Positions 8,852 through 18,675 of a stretch of 64,000 bases of DNA are shown here, in pieces. Numbering within the stretch: position 1 is the first letter of the stretch; each line of letters starts with the position of its first letter. This stretch comes from Mycolicibacterium sarraceniae (GTDB taxonomy: Bacteria; Actinomycetota; Actinomycetes; Mycobacteriales; Mycobacteriaceae), in assembly GCF_010731875.1 (NCBI RefSeq), contig NZ_AP022595.1, positions 2,480,001-2,544,000 of the forward strand, written 5' to 3'. The position numbers and the translations under genes were made by a program. The notes below the pieces were generated by a model, which saw nothing but the letters and a program-made list of their open reading frames with translations, was not told the DNA's origin and searched no databases.

Positions 8852-10029
8852 CTTCGGTGGCACCGGTACCCCGGTTGATCGAGCAGTTCGAGAGCGGCCT
8901 CGACGCGCCGATCTGCCTGACCTGGGAGCTGACCTACGCCTGCAACCTGGCGTGCGTGCACTGCCTGTCCTCCTCGGGCAAGCGCGATCCCCGCGAGCTG
9001 TCGACCCGGCAGTGCATGGACATCATCGACGAGCTCGAGCGCATGCAGGTGTTCTATGTCAATATTGGCGGCGGCGAACCCACGGTGCGACCGGATTTTT
9101 GGGAGCTGGTCGACTACGCGACCGCCCATCACGTCGGCGTCAAGTTCTCTACCAACGGCGTGCGCATCACCCCGGAGGTGGCGCAACGGCTGGCCGCCAG
9201 TGATTACGTCGACGTGCAGATCTCGCTGGACGGCGCCACCGCGGAAGTCAACGACGCCGTCCGCGGTCCGGGCTCCTTCGATATGGCCACCCGGGCGCTG
9301 GCGAACCTGGCTGCCGCGGGATTCACAGACGCCAAGATCTCGGTGGTCGTCACCCGCCACAATGTGGACCAGCTCGATGACTTCAAGGACCTCGCCGACC
9401 GCTACGGCGCCACCCTGCGCATCACCCGTCTTCGCCCGTCCGGGCGCGGGGCCGATGTCTGGGACGAACTGCACCCCACTCCCGCGCAACAGGTGACGCT
9501 CTACGACTGGCTGGTGGCCAGGGGCGAAGGCGTGCTGACCGGCGACTCGTTCTTCCACCTGTCCGGCCTCGGCGCCCCTGGCGCGCTGGCAGGCCTGAAC
9601 ATGTGCGGTGCCGGCCGGGTGGTGTGCCTGATCGACCCCGTCGGTGACGTCTACGCCTGCCCGTTCGCCATCCACGACCGCTTCCTGGCCGGAAATGTGG
9701 TGCGAGAGGAAGGTTTTGGCACCCGCTTTTCCGATGTGTGGAAGTATTCGCCGCTGTTCACTGAGCTGCGCGAGCCGCAGTCGGCCGGCGCCTGCGGCAG
9801 CTGTGGGCACTACGACGCCTGCCGCGGTGGCTGCATGGCCGCGAAGTTCTTCACCGGTCTGCCGCTCGACGGCCCCGACCCGGAGTGCGTCCAAGGCTAC
9901 GGAGTGCCTGCCCTGACACGAGAGCGCGACAAGCCCCGCCCCAGCGCCGACCATTCCCGCGGCAAGCCGATCATGCTGACCCTGTCTACTCGGCCACCGG
10001 CCAAGCCCTGCAACGAAAGTCCGATCTAA
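8848..10029 (+). CDS. mftC: Mycofactocin radical SAM maturase MftC
   Basis: 393-residue radical SAM/SPASM enzyme. The cluster-binding CxxxCxxC is Cys32/Cys36/Cys39 (YACNLACVHC), followed by the GGE-type motif NIGGGEPTVRP. The C-terminal SPASM domain supplies further cysteines (CGAGRVVCLIDPVGDVYACP; CGSCGHYDACRGGC) for auxiliary iron-sulfur clusters. It oxidatively decarboxylates the MftA C-terminal tyrosine and then forms a C-C bond to the valine. ATG overlaps the mftB stop. Confidence 0.96.
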   Translation: MTSVAPVPRLIEQFESGLDAPICLTWELTYACNLACVHCLSSSGKRDPRELSTRQCMDIIDELERMQVFYVNIGGGEPTVRPDFWELVDYATAHHVGVKFSTNGVRITPEVAQRLAASDYVDVQISLDGATAEVNDAVRGPGSFDMATRALANLAAAGFTDAKISVVVTRHNVDQLDDFKDLADRYGATLRITRLRPSGRGADVWDELHPTPAQQVTLYDWLVARGEGVLTGDSFFHLSGLGAPGALAGLNMCGAGRVVCLIDPVGDVYACPFAIHDRFLAGNVVREEGFGTRFSDVWKYSPLFTELREPQSAGACGSCGHYDACRGGCMAAKFFTGLPLDGPDPECVQGYGVPALTRERDKPRPSADHSRGKPIMLTLSTRPPAKPCNESPI

Positions 10030-10032
10030 GCA

Positions 10033-11214
10033 ATGGCACGCGACACCTGGTTCGAAACAGTCGCCATCGCGCAGGCACGCGCGAAGAAGCGGCTCCCCAA
10101 ATCTGCCTACGGCGCCCTCATCGGTGGCAGTGAGAAGGGGCTCACCGTCAACGGCAACAACGAGGCGTTCAACGAGCTCGGCTTTGCGCCGCACGTCATC
10201 GGCGCCCTCGAAAAGCGGGACATGGCAACTACTGTCATGGGCCAAGAGGTTTCGCTGCCCGTTCTGATCTCTCCGACCGGTGTGCAGGCGGTGCACCCCG
10301 ACGGCGAGGTGGCGGTGGCCCGTGCGGCGGCGGCCCGCAACACCGCGATGGGTCTGTCCTCGTTTGCCAGCAAGCCGATCGAAGAGGTCGTCGCGGCCAA
10401 CCCGAAGACGTTCTTCCAGATCTATTGGCTGGGTGATCGGGACGCGATCGCCGCCCGCGCCGAGCGGGCCCGGGCGGCCGGGGCCGTCGGCCTCATCGTG
10501 ACCACCGACTGGAGCTTCAGCCACGGGCGCGACTGGGGCAGTCCGAAGATCCCGGAAAAGATGGATCTCAAGACCATGGTCAAGATGAGCCCGGAGGCCA
10601 TCACACGGCCAGGGTGGTTCCTGCAGTGGGCCAAGACGCTGCGGCCGCCGGCGCTGTCTGTGCCGAATCAGGCGGCCAAGGGCGAGCCCGGTCCGCCGTT
10701 CTTCGACGCCTACGGCCAGTGGATGGGGACGCCGCCGCCCACCTGGGAAGATATCGCCTGGCTGTGTGAGCTGTGGGGCGGGCCATTCATGCTCAAGGGT
10801 GTCATGCGTGTCGACGACGCCAAACGCGCTGTCGATGCCGGTGTTTCAGCGATCTCGGTGTCCAACCACGGCGGCAACAATCTCGACGGCACGCCGGCCT
10901 CGATCCGCGCGCTGCCGGCCATCTCGGCGGCCGTCGGTGACCAGGTCGAGGTACTTCTCGATGGCGGTGTGCGCCGCGGCAGCGATGTGATCAAGGCGCT
11001 GGCGCTCGGTGCCCGCGCGGTGATGATCGGCCGCGCCTACCTGTGGGGCCTGGCCGCCAACGGGCAGGCCGGTGTGGAAAATGTCCTCGACATCTTGTCC
11101 GGGGGCATTGACTCGGCCCTGCGGGGACTCGGGAAGGCGTCGATCCACGATCTGACAGCCGAGGACATCTTGATGCCGGACGACTTCGTGCGGGCTCTCG
11201 GCGTGCCGAAGTAG
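10033..11214 (+). CDS. mftD: Pre-mycofactocin synthase MftD (FMN-dependent)
   Basis: 393-residue member of the FMN-dependent alpha-hydroxy-acid oxidase family, long annotated as lactate dehydrogenase LldD1. Family landmarks are the flavin-site LISPTGVQAVHPDGE, VTTDWSFSHGRDWG, and the catalytic His region ISVSNHGGNNLDG near the C-terminus, followed by DGGVRRGSDVIKALALGA. It deaminates the MftE-released product (AHDP) to the redox-active pre-mycofactocin. It starts three bases after mftC. Confidence 0.95.
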   Translation: MARDTWFETVAIAQARAKKRLPKSAYGALIGGSEKGLTVNGNNEAFNELGFAPHVIGALEKRDMATTVMGQEVSLPVLISPTGVQAVHPDGEVAVARAAAARNTAMGLSSFASKPIEEVVAANPKTFFQIYWLGDRDAIAARAERARAAGAVGLIVTTDWSFSHGRDWGSPKIPEKMDLKTMVKMSPEAITRPGWFLQWAKTLRPPALSVPNQAAKGEPGPPFFDAYGQWMGTPPPTWEDIAWLCELWGGPFMLKGVMRVDDAKRAVDAGVSAISVSNHGGNNLDGTPASIRALPAISAAVGDQVEVLLDGGVRRGSDVIKALALGARAVMIGRAYLWGLAANGQAGVENVLDILSGGIDSALRGLGKASIHDLTAEDILMPDDFVRALGVPK

Positions 11215-11352
11215 GACGTGCGCTGAGTCCGGCGTGAGTGAGGTTGTGGTGCTGGCGTGACGGACGGGACGACGGTGAACGCCCCGGGCGGGTCCACCGG
11301 TTCCGAATGCGAAAGAAGTCCGTCTTCTCCTCCAACAATTGGCGCACAGCAG

Positions 11353-12096
11353 GTGAATTCGGCCTACCATCACCGCGTGGCTTTTCGGAGCGAGCTGGGC
11401 AACTCGACATCGAGTCAACTTCGCGACACCTCGCTCACGATCGTGATCCCGGTAGGCTCGACCGAGCAGCACGGTCCGCACCTGCCGCTGGACACCGACA
11501 CCCGGATCGCCACCGCGGTGTCGCGCACCGCGACCGAGGTGCTCAACCGTTCTGATCCTGATCAGTACCTGCTCGCGCCCGCGGTCGCCTATGGCGCGTC
11601 AGGAGAGCACCAGGGCTTCCCCGGAACGGTGTCGATCGGCACCGAGGTGCTGACCTCTGTGCTCATCGAGTACGGGCGGTCAGCATGCGGCTGGGCTCGA
11701 CGGCTGGTGTTCGTCAACGGGCACGGCGGCAACCTCGAGGCGATGCGCGCGGCGGTGCGCCGCCTGCGGGCCGAAGGTCGCGACGCGACCTGGTGCCCGT
11801 GTGTCGCCGAAGGCGGCGACGCCCACGCGGGACACACGGAAACGTCTGTACTACTGCATATTTCACCGGCCGACGTGCGCACCGACGCGTGGTGTAGCGG
11901 GAACCGGGCTCCACTGGCTACCCTTTTGGACCAGATGCGGCACGGGGGGGTGGCCGCGGTGAGTGAGGTGGGTGTGTTGGGTGACCCGACGACGGCGACC
12001 CCGGGGGAGGGCGCTCGTATCTTCGAGCAGATGGTCGCGGAGTGTTCTCGTCGTGTTGATCGATGGTGCCCGGCCGATGACGGGATGCTGACATGA
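11353..12096 (+). CDS. mftE: Mycofactocin precursor peptide peptidase MftE (creatininase family)
   Basis: 247-residue metal-dependent amidohydrolase that cleaves modified MftA to release the Val-Tyr-derived core. Metal and substrate motifs are visible: [16 protein letters not shown] near residue 33, FVNGHGGN in the middle and AHAGHTETS later. The start is uncertain: GTG 11353 gives VNSAYHHRV, which aligns with other MftE N-termini, while the frame is open back to 11257. The 138-base gap after mftD holds no other gene. The stop overlaps mftF (ATGA). Confidence 0.92.
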   Translation: MNSAYHHRVAFRSELGNSTSSQLRDTSLTIVIPVGSTEQHGPHLPLDTDTRIATAVSRTATEVLNRSDPDQYLLAPAVAYGASGEHQGFPGTVSIGTEVLTSVLIEYGRSACGWARRLVFVNGHGGNLEAMRAAVRRLRAEGRDATWCPCVAEGGDAHAGHTETSVLLHISPADVRTDAWCSGNRAPLATLLDQMRHGGVAAVSEVGVLGDPTTATPGEGARIFEQMVAECSRRVDRWCPADDGMLT

Positions 12097-13505
12097 CTCA
12101 GCCCCGGCTGCCTGACGGGTTTGCCGTGCAGGTCGACCGACGAGTGCGCACACTCGCCGAAGGTTCGGCCTTGCTCGGCGGCTCACCGACCCGGTTGCTG
12201 CGTCTGGCGCCGGCCGCCCAGGTTTTGCTCGACGGCGGCCGCCTCGAGGTCCGCGACGCCGTGAGCGCCCAGCTAGCCCGCACCCTCCTCGACGCGACCG
12301 TCGCGCATCCGCGCCCGGCGGGCGGGCCGTCACATCGTGACGTCACCGTCGTGATCCCGGTCCGCGACAACCCGTTTGGGCTCGACCGCCTAGTGATGTC
12401 GCTACGGGGGATGCGCGTCGTCGTTGTCGATGATGGTTCGCAGACACCGGTTCACCCGAGCGATTTCACCGGTGCGCGCTGCGAGATCGAGATCCTGCGA
12501 CACCCCCGCAGCAAGGGGCCCGCCGCGGCCCGAAACACCGGGCTGGCTTCCTGCACAACAGATTTCGTCGCGTTCCTGGACTCCGATGTGGTGCCACGCC
12601 GGGGCTGGCTGGAGGCGCTGCTCGGCCACTTCTGCGACCCCGCGGCCGCCCTGGTCGCTCCCCGCATCGTGGGACTCGGTCACAGCGATCAACTGATCGC
12701 CCGCTATGAAGCGGTCCGGTCGTCACTGGACCTCGGCGGGCGGGAGGCGCCGGTAATGCCCTATGGCCCGGTGTCCTATGTACCCAGTGCGGCGATCATC
12801 TGCCGGCGGGCGGCACTACTGGAATTGGGCGGGTTCGACGAGACGCTGCCGTCGGGTGAGGACGTCGACCTATGCTGGCGGCTCATCGAGTCCGGCTCCC
12901 GGCTGCGCTACGAGCCGATTGCGCTGGTCGCCCACGAACACCGCACGGAGATGCGAGCATGGCTGGGCCGCAAGGCTTTCTATGGCAGCTCTGCTGCGCC
13001 GTTGTCGATCCGCCACCCGGACAAGATGGCGCCGGTGGTGATCTCGGCATGGAGCTTGCTGGTGTGGTTGCTGATGGCGCTGGGGTCGGCCTCGGGTTAT
13101 CTGGCCTCCCTGGTTTTCGCCGGCGTTGCCACCCGCAGGACGGCCAAGGCGATGAAGGACACCGATGCCGGGATCTCCGCCGTGGTGATCCTGGCACTAC
13201 GCGGGATCGGTGCCGCCGCGCTCCAGCTGTCAGCGGCGATCTGCCGGCACTACTGGCCGCTGGCCCTGGTGGCTGCCGTGCTCTCGCGCCGGTGTCGGCA
13301 CGCGATCCTGGTGGCCGCGGTGCTCGACGGAGTGCAGGACTGGATCATCCGTAATCGCAGCAGTGACGTCGAGGGCAAACCGATCGGCCTGTTCGCCTAC
13401 GTGCTCCTCAAACGTCTCGACGATCTTGCCTATGGCGCCGGCCTGTGGACGGGTGTAATCCGCGAGCGCACGTTGCGGCCGCTGATGCCGCAGATCAAAA
13501 CCTGA
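12093..13505 (+). CDS. mftF: Mycofactocin glycosyltransferase MftF
   Basis: 470-residue family-2 glycosyltransferase that adds glucose units to pre-mycofactocin. The GT-A fold starts [17 protein letters not shown], with VVVDDGS and the metal-binding [12 protein letters not shown]; the acceptor-site acidic motif is [13 protein letters not shown]. The C-terminal third has hydrophobic segments ([19 protein letters not shown] and later ones), consistent with membrane association. About 80 residues before the GT domain resemble a PqqD-like segment. It overlaps mftE by four bases. Confidence 0.94.
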   Translation: MTQPRLPDGFAVQVDRRVRTLAEGSALLGGSPTRLLRLAPAAQVLLDGGRLEVRDAVSAQLARTLLDATVAHPRPAGGPSHRDVTVVIPVRDNPFGLDRLVMSLRGMRVVVVDDGSQTPVHPSDFTGARCEIEILRHPRSKGPAAARNTGLASCTTDFVAFLDSDVVPRRGWLEALLGHFCDPAAALVAPRIVGLGHSDQLIARYEAVRSSLDLGGREAPVMPYGPVSYVPSAAIICRRAALLELGGFDETLPSGEDVDLCWRLIESGSRLRYEPIALVAHEHRTEMRAWLGRKAFYGSSAAPLSIRHPDKMAPVVISAWSLLVWLLMALGSASGYLASLVFAGVATRRTAKAMKDTDAGISAVVILALRGIGAAALQLSAAICRHYWPLALVAAVLSRRCRHAILVAAVLDGVQDWIIRNRSSDVEGKPIGLFAYVLLKRLDDLAYGAGLWTGVIRERTLRPLMPQIKT

Positions 13506-13509
13506 CTTG

Positions 13510-14946
13510 GTGATCGGTCACAACACGCCCAGCGACGTTCTGATCGTCGGTGCCGGTAGTGCGGGATCGGTGCTGGCCGAACGCCTCTCGGCCGATTCAG
13601 CCTGCCGGGTCACCGTGGTGGAAGCCGGACCGGGCCCCGACGACCCCGGCGTGCGCGGCCTCACTCACAACGGCCTTCAGCTGCCGATCGGGGCGGCCAG
13701 CCCGCTGGTCCAGCGCTACCGGACGGAGCTGACTGCCCAGCCCCCGCGCGGTGCCGACATCGTGCGGGGCATGACGGTCGGGGGGTCCGGTGCGGTCAAC
13801 GGCGGGTACTTCTGTCGGGCGCTGCCGGTGGACTTCGACGGTCCCGGTGTGCCTGGCTGGTCCTGGGCGGAGGTCGAGGCGCACTACCGAGCCATCCAGA
13901 CCGATCTCGACTTCCCGGATCGAGCCGATGGGGGGCCGATTGCGATCCGGCGAACCCATGAATTCGTCGGCAGCACTGCATCGTTCGTCGAGGCTGCCCA
14001 GGCGGCCGGTCTGCGCTGGCTACCCGACCTCAACGCGGAGCCGGCCGGCGAGAACTCCCCGCCTGGAATCGGCGCGGTACCGCTGAACATCGTCGACGGC
14101 GTCCGCACCGGCCCTGGCGCAGCATTCCTGGAACCCGCCGCCGCCCGGCCCAACGTGACGGTGTTGCCCCACACGCGAGTGCTGCGGCTGCGGATCTCCG
14201 GATCGCGGGTGGTAGGTATCGAGATCCTCGGCCCGAACGGCCCGGCGATCCTCGAGGCCGACCGGGTGGTGCTGTCGGCGGGAGCCATCGGGTCAGCGCA
14301 CCTGCTGATGTTGTCGGGCGTCGGGCCTGCCGCGAACCTCCGCACTGTAGGCGTCGCTGTGGTCGCCAATCTGCCGGTGGGGCAGCGGATCTCCGATCAT
14401 CCGGAATGGGTGATGTCCGCCACATGGACCGTCGCCCCGCAGCGTCCGGTGCTCGAGGTGGTGTTGGTTGCCGACGGTCTCGAGATCCGGCCCTACACAG
14501 GCGGATTCATCGCAATGGTGGGTGACGGGACGCTCGGCCGCCCGGACTGGCCGCATGTGGGTGTGGCGTTGATGGCACCGCGCGCCCACGGCCGCCTGAC
14601 ATTGGTTTCGGCTGATCCGGCGGTACCCCCACTGATCGAACACCGCTACGACAGTGCGCCCGAGGATGTGGCCGCACTGCGGCGGGGTTGCACGTTCGCC
14701 ACGGAAATGTTGTGTGCCACAACCCAACTCGGCGAACCGATGTGGTCGACGTCGCAACATCTGTGCGGCACTGCCCCGATGGGTGACGATCGTGACGCGC
14801 ACGCCGTCGTCGACCCGCGGTGCCGGTTGCGGGGGTTCGAGAACCTATGGGTAGTCGACGGTTCGGTGCTGCCGCGTATCACCGGCCGCGGCCCGCACGC
14901 GACGATCGCGATGATCGGGCACCGCGCCGCCGAATTCGTCGGCTGA
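13510..14946 (+). CDS. mftG: Mycofactocin-system GMC oxidoreductase MftG
   Basis: 478-residue FAD flavoprotein of the glucose-methanol-choline family. The FAD Rossmann motif DVLIVGAGSAGSVLAERLS is near the N-terminus, GGSGAVNGGYFCRALP is the second GMC signature, and the C-terminal block holds the active-site histidine segment (SQHLCGTAPMGDD) and DGSVLPRITGRGPHATI. MftG is reported to reoxidise mycofactocinol and pass electrons to respiration. GTG 13510 is used; a TTG directly before it is in frame. It starts four bases after mftF. Confidence 0.9.
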   Translation: MIGHNTPSDVLIVGAGSAGSVLAERLSADSACRVTVVEAGPGPDDPGVRGLTHNGLQLPIGAASPLVQRYRTELTAQPPRGADIVRGMTVGGSGAVNGGYFCRALPVDFDGPGVPGWSWAEVEAHYRAIQTDLDFPDRADGGPIAIRRTHEFVGSTASFVEAAQAAGLRWLPDLNAEPAGENSPPGIGAVPLNIVDGVRTGPGAAFLEPAAARPNVTVLPHTRVLRLRISGSRVVGIEILGPNGPAILEADRVVLSAGAIGSAHLLMLSGVGPAANLRTVGVAVVANLPVGQRISDHPEWVMSATWTVAPQRPVLEVVLVADGLEIRPYTGGFIAMVGDGTLGRPDWPHVGVALMAPRAHGRLTLVSADPAVPPLIEHRYDSAPEDVAALRRGCTFATEMLCATTQLGEPMWSTSQHLCGTAPMGDDRDAHAVVDPRCRLRGFENLWVVDGSVLPRITGRGPHATIAMIGHRAAEFVG

Positions 14947-15046
14947 ACTGCTGTGTCTCGGCGGCGGAGCCAATCGGTACCCTAGTCGGGCCAGATCAAG
15001 CGAAGATGTCTAGACGTTGGGGAATGTCAGGGAAGGATTCTGCGCG

Positions 15047-15697
15047 ATGACGACCCGACGCAGCGACCCCAGACCTGCGCGTTCGCGCGCTCGGTTGCTG
15101 GACGCAGCAACGGCATTACTGCGCGCGGGCGGCCCCAGTGCAGTGACCGTCGATGCGGTGACGCGTGGCGCCAACGTCGCCAGGGCGACTCTGTACCGGC
15201 ATTTCCCCAGTGGCAATGATCTGCTGGCCGCCGCGTTTCACAGCTTGATCCCGCCCGCGCCGATGCCACCGGAGTCGGGATCGCTACGAGAGCGCCTCGT
15301 CGCACTGATGCAGGCGCAGGCGGACCTCATCTCTGGGACGCCGGTGCTGCTGACGGCCACCTATTGGCTGGCGCTGGGTCCGGACATGGAGCACATGCCC
15401 GGTCGTACCGCCGACACCGACAGCCTTGAGGTGCGCACACTGCGGGAACGGGTCGCCCAGCAGTACGGCGCACCGTTCGACGCGATTTTCGACAGTCCCG
15501 ACGCGCAACGAGAACTTGGCCACGTCGACCGCGCGCAAGCGATCATGTTGCTGATCGGCCCGCTGGTGGCCGGCCGGATCAGCACGCTGGCCGATTTCGA
15601 CTATCGCGAGTGTGCGCGCGCCGCGGTGGACGGCTTCCTGGCCGTCCACCGAGTCGGCGAAATCACTTCAGCGAGTAGCGAATCGGCAGGCGTTTGA
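15047..15697 (+). CDS. TetR-family transcriptional regulator
   Basis: 216-residue regulator with a typical TetR DNA-binding domain (SRARLLDAATALLRAGGPSA, then NVARATLYRHFPSGNDLLAA, residues about 10-60) and a TetR_C-like ligand domain. GGGAAGGA precedes ATG 15047. It is convergent with the P450 gene and overlaps its 3' end by 35 bases. It could control the P450 through the palindrome at 16938, which is inference. Confidence 0.83.
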   Translation: MTTRRSDPRPARSRARLLDAATALLRAGGPSAVTVDAVTRGANVARATLYRHFPSGNDLLAAAFHSLIPPAPMPPESGSLRERLVALMQAQADLISGTPVLLTATYWLALGPDMEHMPGRTADTDSLEVRTLRERVAQQYGAPFDAIFDSPDAQRELGHVDRAQAIMLLIGPLVAGRISTLADFDYRECARAAVDGFLAVHRVGEITSASSESAGV

Positions 15698-16913
15698 GAC
15701 CACCGACGAAGGTGGTGGCCATCAGTTCCGGATCGCCGGCCAGTTCGATGGTGTTGATGCGCGGAACGAGTTCGGAGAAGAAGCTGTGCATTTCCATGCG
15801 GGCCAGTGCCGCCCCGAGGCAGAAGTGCACGCCGTAGCCGAACGACAGGTGCTTGTTGGGGTCGCGGCCGACGTCGAAGCGCATCGGGTCGTCGAAGACC
15901 TCTTCGTCGCGGTTGGCTGAAACATAGGACAGCAGAACCGATTCACCCTTGGCGATCGGGACGCCGCGGACTTCGGTGTCGGCTTGGGCGGTGCGCATGA
16001 ATTCCTTGACCGGGACGATGCAGCGGATCATCTCTTCGACCGCGGTGCCCATCAGGCCGGGATCGTTCTGGAGCCGTTGCAGTTCGGCCGGGTTGCGAAT
16101 CAATTCCAGGAGGCCGCCCGCGATTCCGGCGCTGGTGGTGTCGTGGCCGGCGCTGGCGACGATCACGTAGTACGACGCGGTGTCCATATCCGACAGGGGC
16201 TGGCCGTCGATGGTCGCGTTCGCGATCGCCGAGGTCAGGTCCTCGGTCGGGTGCTCGCGGCGCGAGGCCGTCAGGGCGGAGAAGTAATTGAAGAAGTCGA
16301 GCAGCACCGCGAGCATGTCGTCGGTGGAGCCGCCCCGCTGCAATTCGGTGTCGTCGCCGCCGAACATCTCCTGGGTGAGCTTGAGCATGCGGGGGAAGTC
16401 GGATTCGGGCAGGCCGAGCAGAGTCAGGATGATGTAGAGCGGGTATTTGACCGCGATCTCCTGGACGAAGTCCAGTTCGGGACCCTGCTCGAGCATCTTG
16501 TCGACGTAGATCTTCGCCAGCTCGTCACAGCGTGCCTTCAAGGCGCGCATGGCTTTCGGGCGAAACCAGTCCGCCCCGATCTTGCGCATATCGCGGTGGT
16601 GCGGATCGTCCATGTGGATCAGGGTGCGCAGCCCGATCCCGGCTTCCATCTGTGCGCGCAACGCGTCGTCGGCGGCCGCGATCGTCAGGAGCGGGCGCGG
16701 GTCATTGGTGAACAGGTCGTTCTGGCGCTCGATGTCCATCACATCGGCATGCTTGGTGATCGCCCAGAACGGGCGGTATCCCTCGGCCTCGACCCACGAC
16801 ACCGGAGTGTGCGCACGCAGATGAGCAAGGGACTCGTGCAGCCTCTTCTCATCGGTGTAGCCCGTTGGGCTGGCCAGAACGCGTGCCGCCTTGTCCATGA
16901 TCCGTGCGCTCAT
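15663..16913 (-). CDS. Cytochrome P450
   Basis: 416-residue soluble heme monooxygenase. The heme-thiolate cysteine is Cys365 (FGYGVHFCLGAALAR), the I-helix oxygen-activation motif is SAGHDTTS and the K-helix ExxR is EEMIR. AAGGAGA precedes ATG 16913. It needs external redox partners; none is adjacent. Substrate is unknown. The gene is divergent from a lipoprotein esterase across a 139-bp region carrying a strong dyad. Confidence 0.93.
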   Translation of the reverse strand: MSARIMDKAARVLASPTGYTDEKRLHESLAHLRAHTPVSWVEAEGYRPFWAITKHADVMDIERQNDLFTNDPRPLLTIAAADDALRAQMEAGIGLRTLIHMDDPHHRDMRKIGADWFRPKAMRALKARCDELAKIYVDKMLEQGPELDFVQEIAVKYPLYIILTLLGLPESDFPRMLKLTQEMFGGDDTELQRGGSTDDMLAVLLDFFNYFSALTASRREHPTEDLTSAIANATIDGQPLSDMDTASYYVIVASAGHDTTSAGIAGGLLELIRNPAELQRLQNDPGLMGTAVEEMIRCIVPVKEFMRTAQADTEVRGVPIAKGESVLLSYVSANRDEEVFDDPMRFDVGRDPNKHLSFGYGVHFCLGAALARMEMHSFFSELVPRINTIELAGDPELMATTFVGGLKRLPIRYSLK

Positions 16914-16937
16914 CGGGTCTCCTTGCTCCGTGCTCCC

Positions 16938-16963
16938 AGAAACTTGACGGGTGTCAGGTTTCT
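16938..16963. promoter_or_regulatory. 26-bp dyad between the P450 and esterase genes
   Basis: Arms AGAAACTTGAC (16938-16948) and GTCAGGTTTCT (16953-16963) pair with a single mismatch around a 4-base centre. Size and symmetry suit a TetR-type operator; candidate binders are the two TetR proteins flanking this block. Confidence 0.5.
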
Positions 16964-17052
16964 AGTTTCGGCCACGATCGTGCCAGGTGGCAGGTTTTTC
17001 GGCTAATTCCCAGGTCATCACTCGGGTAGGTGTCCGCGTAGGCTCGGATCTC

Positions 17053-18675
17053 GTGCGAGACCGATCCAGTGGCCGACGCTTTCGGCGCGCATTGGGCCTG
17101 TTGCTGGGCCTGGGGCTACTCGTCGGCTGCGGCACGGGCGGGAGTGACACGCACCCGCCGCCCGCCCCTGTCGCCCAACCCGGCCCCGCGGTGGTGCAGA
17201 CCGCGGCGGGCGCGGTGCGCGGTACCGTCGCCCCGGGGTACCGGGTGTTCGATGGCGTTCCGTATGCCGCCGCCCCAGTGGGACCGCTGCGCTGGGAGCG
17301 CCCGGAGCCGGCCGCACCGTGGTCGGGGGAGCGCGATGCCACCACACCGGGGCTGCGCTGCATCCAGGACACCAGCTTCGACCCCGACTACGGCCGCCCC
17401 ACCGGTGAGGACTGCCTGAACCTCAACATCTGGACCCCCGACGGTGCCAGCCGGTCGAGCCAGAAGCCGGTGCTGGTGTGGATTCACGGCGGGGGCTTCC
17501 TCAACGGCAGCGCCGACATCTACGACGCCCGCTGGATGGCGACCCAGGGCGATATCGTCGTCGTCACCGTCAACTACCGGCTGGGCGCCCTCGGCTTCCT
17601 GGCGCACCCGGCGCTGAGCCCAGATGCCAACATCGGCAACTACGGCCTGGCCGACCAGCAGGCGGCACTGCGATGGGTGCGCGACAATATCGCCGAATTC
17701 GGTGGGGACCCAACCAAAGTCACCATCGCGGGGGAGTCTGCCGGTGCGATGTCGGTATGTGATCACCTGGTCGCACCGGATTCCGCCGGGTTGTTCCGGG
17801 CGGCGATTCTGCAGAGCGGACCGTGTCAGGCGCAAGCCGATCGGGCCACCGGGCAGAAGGTGAGCACCGACTACGCGACCAAGGTCGGATGCTCAGACCC
17901 CGACGCGGTTGCGGCCTGCCTGCGGTCGCTGCCGGCGAAAGAATTGCAGAGCGCGCCACTGTATGTCGGGTTCGGTCCCGACAAGCTCACCGGGCCGGTT
18001 ACCGGAACCGACCGCCTCCCCGTGGATCCGATGACCGAAGCCGCTCTGAGCCGAATGCCCCGGATACCCGTGCTGATCGGCAGCAACGGCGACGAGTTCG
18101 CGATGTTCGCCGCCCTTCAATATCTCAAAGACCATGGGCTGCCGCCGTATCCGAAACTGCTGTCTGACACGTTCGGTCCCGATGCGCCTGCGGTGGCCGC
18201 GCACTACCCCCTCGACGGGTTCGGGGGCAATGATGGCCTGGCCTACTCCGCGGCGGTCACCGACAGCCTATTCGCTTGCCCCACAGACAGGCTCACGTCC
18301 GGACTGGCGCACACCAACCCCGTGTACGCCTACGAGTTCAACGACCGAACTGCGCCCGCCCCAGATCCGTTGCGCGCCGTGCCGTTCGCTGTCGGGGCGA
18401 GCCACTCACTGGAGTTGCGGTACCTGTTCGACGTCGGTGGTGCTCCGCCGCTCAATCCGGCGCAGCGCGAGCTGTCCGACAAGATGGTCGCGTACTGGAG
18501 CCAATTCGTGAAGGACGGCAAGCCCGAAGTAGCCGGACTGCCGGACTGGCCACAATTCGGCGCGGACGGATCCGCGAAGCGGATGTCGTTGCAGACACCG
18601 CAGCTGACGATCACCGAAGATTTCAGCGCGCACCACAATTGCGCGTTCTGGGCAACGCTGAAGGGGACCCGCTAA
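17053..18675 (+). CDS. Type-B carboxylesterase/lipase, predicted lipoprotein
   Basis: 540-residue alpha/beta-hydrolase of the carboxylesterase type-B family. The nucleophile is Ser229 in GESAG, with the oxyanion-hole motif WIHGGGFLNG before it and the family signature EDCLNLNIWTP. An N-terminal Arg-rich stretch, hydrophobic core ALGLLLGLGLLVG and lipobox Cys26 predict a lipoprotein on the outer face of the membrane. GTG 17053 gives the most natural signal peptide; the frame is open to GTG 16987. It is convergent with, and overlaps by four bases, the next TetR gene. Confidence 0.88.
   Translation: MRDRSSGRRFRRALGLLLGLGLLVGCGTGGSDTHPPPAPVAQPGPAVVQTAAGAVRGTVAPGYRVFDGVPYAAAPVGPLRWERPEPAAPWSGERDATTPGLRCIQDTSFDPDYGRPTGEDCLNLNIWTPDGASRSSQKPVLVWIHGGGFLNGSADIYDARWMATQGDIVVVTVNYRLGALGFLAHPALSPDANIGNYGLADQQAALRWVRDNIAEFGGDPTKVTIAGESAGAMSVCDHLVAPDSAGLFRAAILQSGPCQAQADRATGQKVSTDYATKVGCSDPDAVAACLRSLPAKELQSAPLYVGFGPDKLTGPVTGTDRLPVDPMTEAALSRMPRIPVLIGSNGDEFAMFAALQYLKDHGLPPYPKLLSDTFGPDAPAVAAHYPLDGFGGNDGLAYSAAVTDSLFACPTDRLTSGLAHTNPVYAYEFNDRTAPAPDPLRAVPFAVGASHSLELRYLFDVGGAPPLNPAQRELSDKMVAYWSQFVKDGKPEVAGLPDWPQFGADGSAKRMSLQTPQLTITEDFSAHHNCAFWATLKGTR

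Noticed and set aside
8788..10524. 578-codon leftward frame across mftC/mftD
   Set aside because: Antisense shadow of the recognised MftC and MftD coding regions; no domain sense and very His/Arg/Gly-rich.
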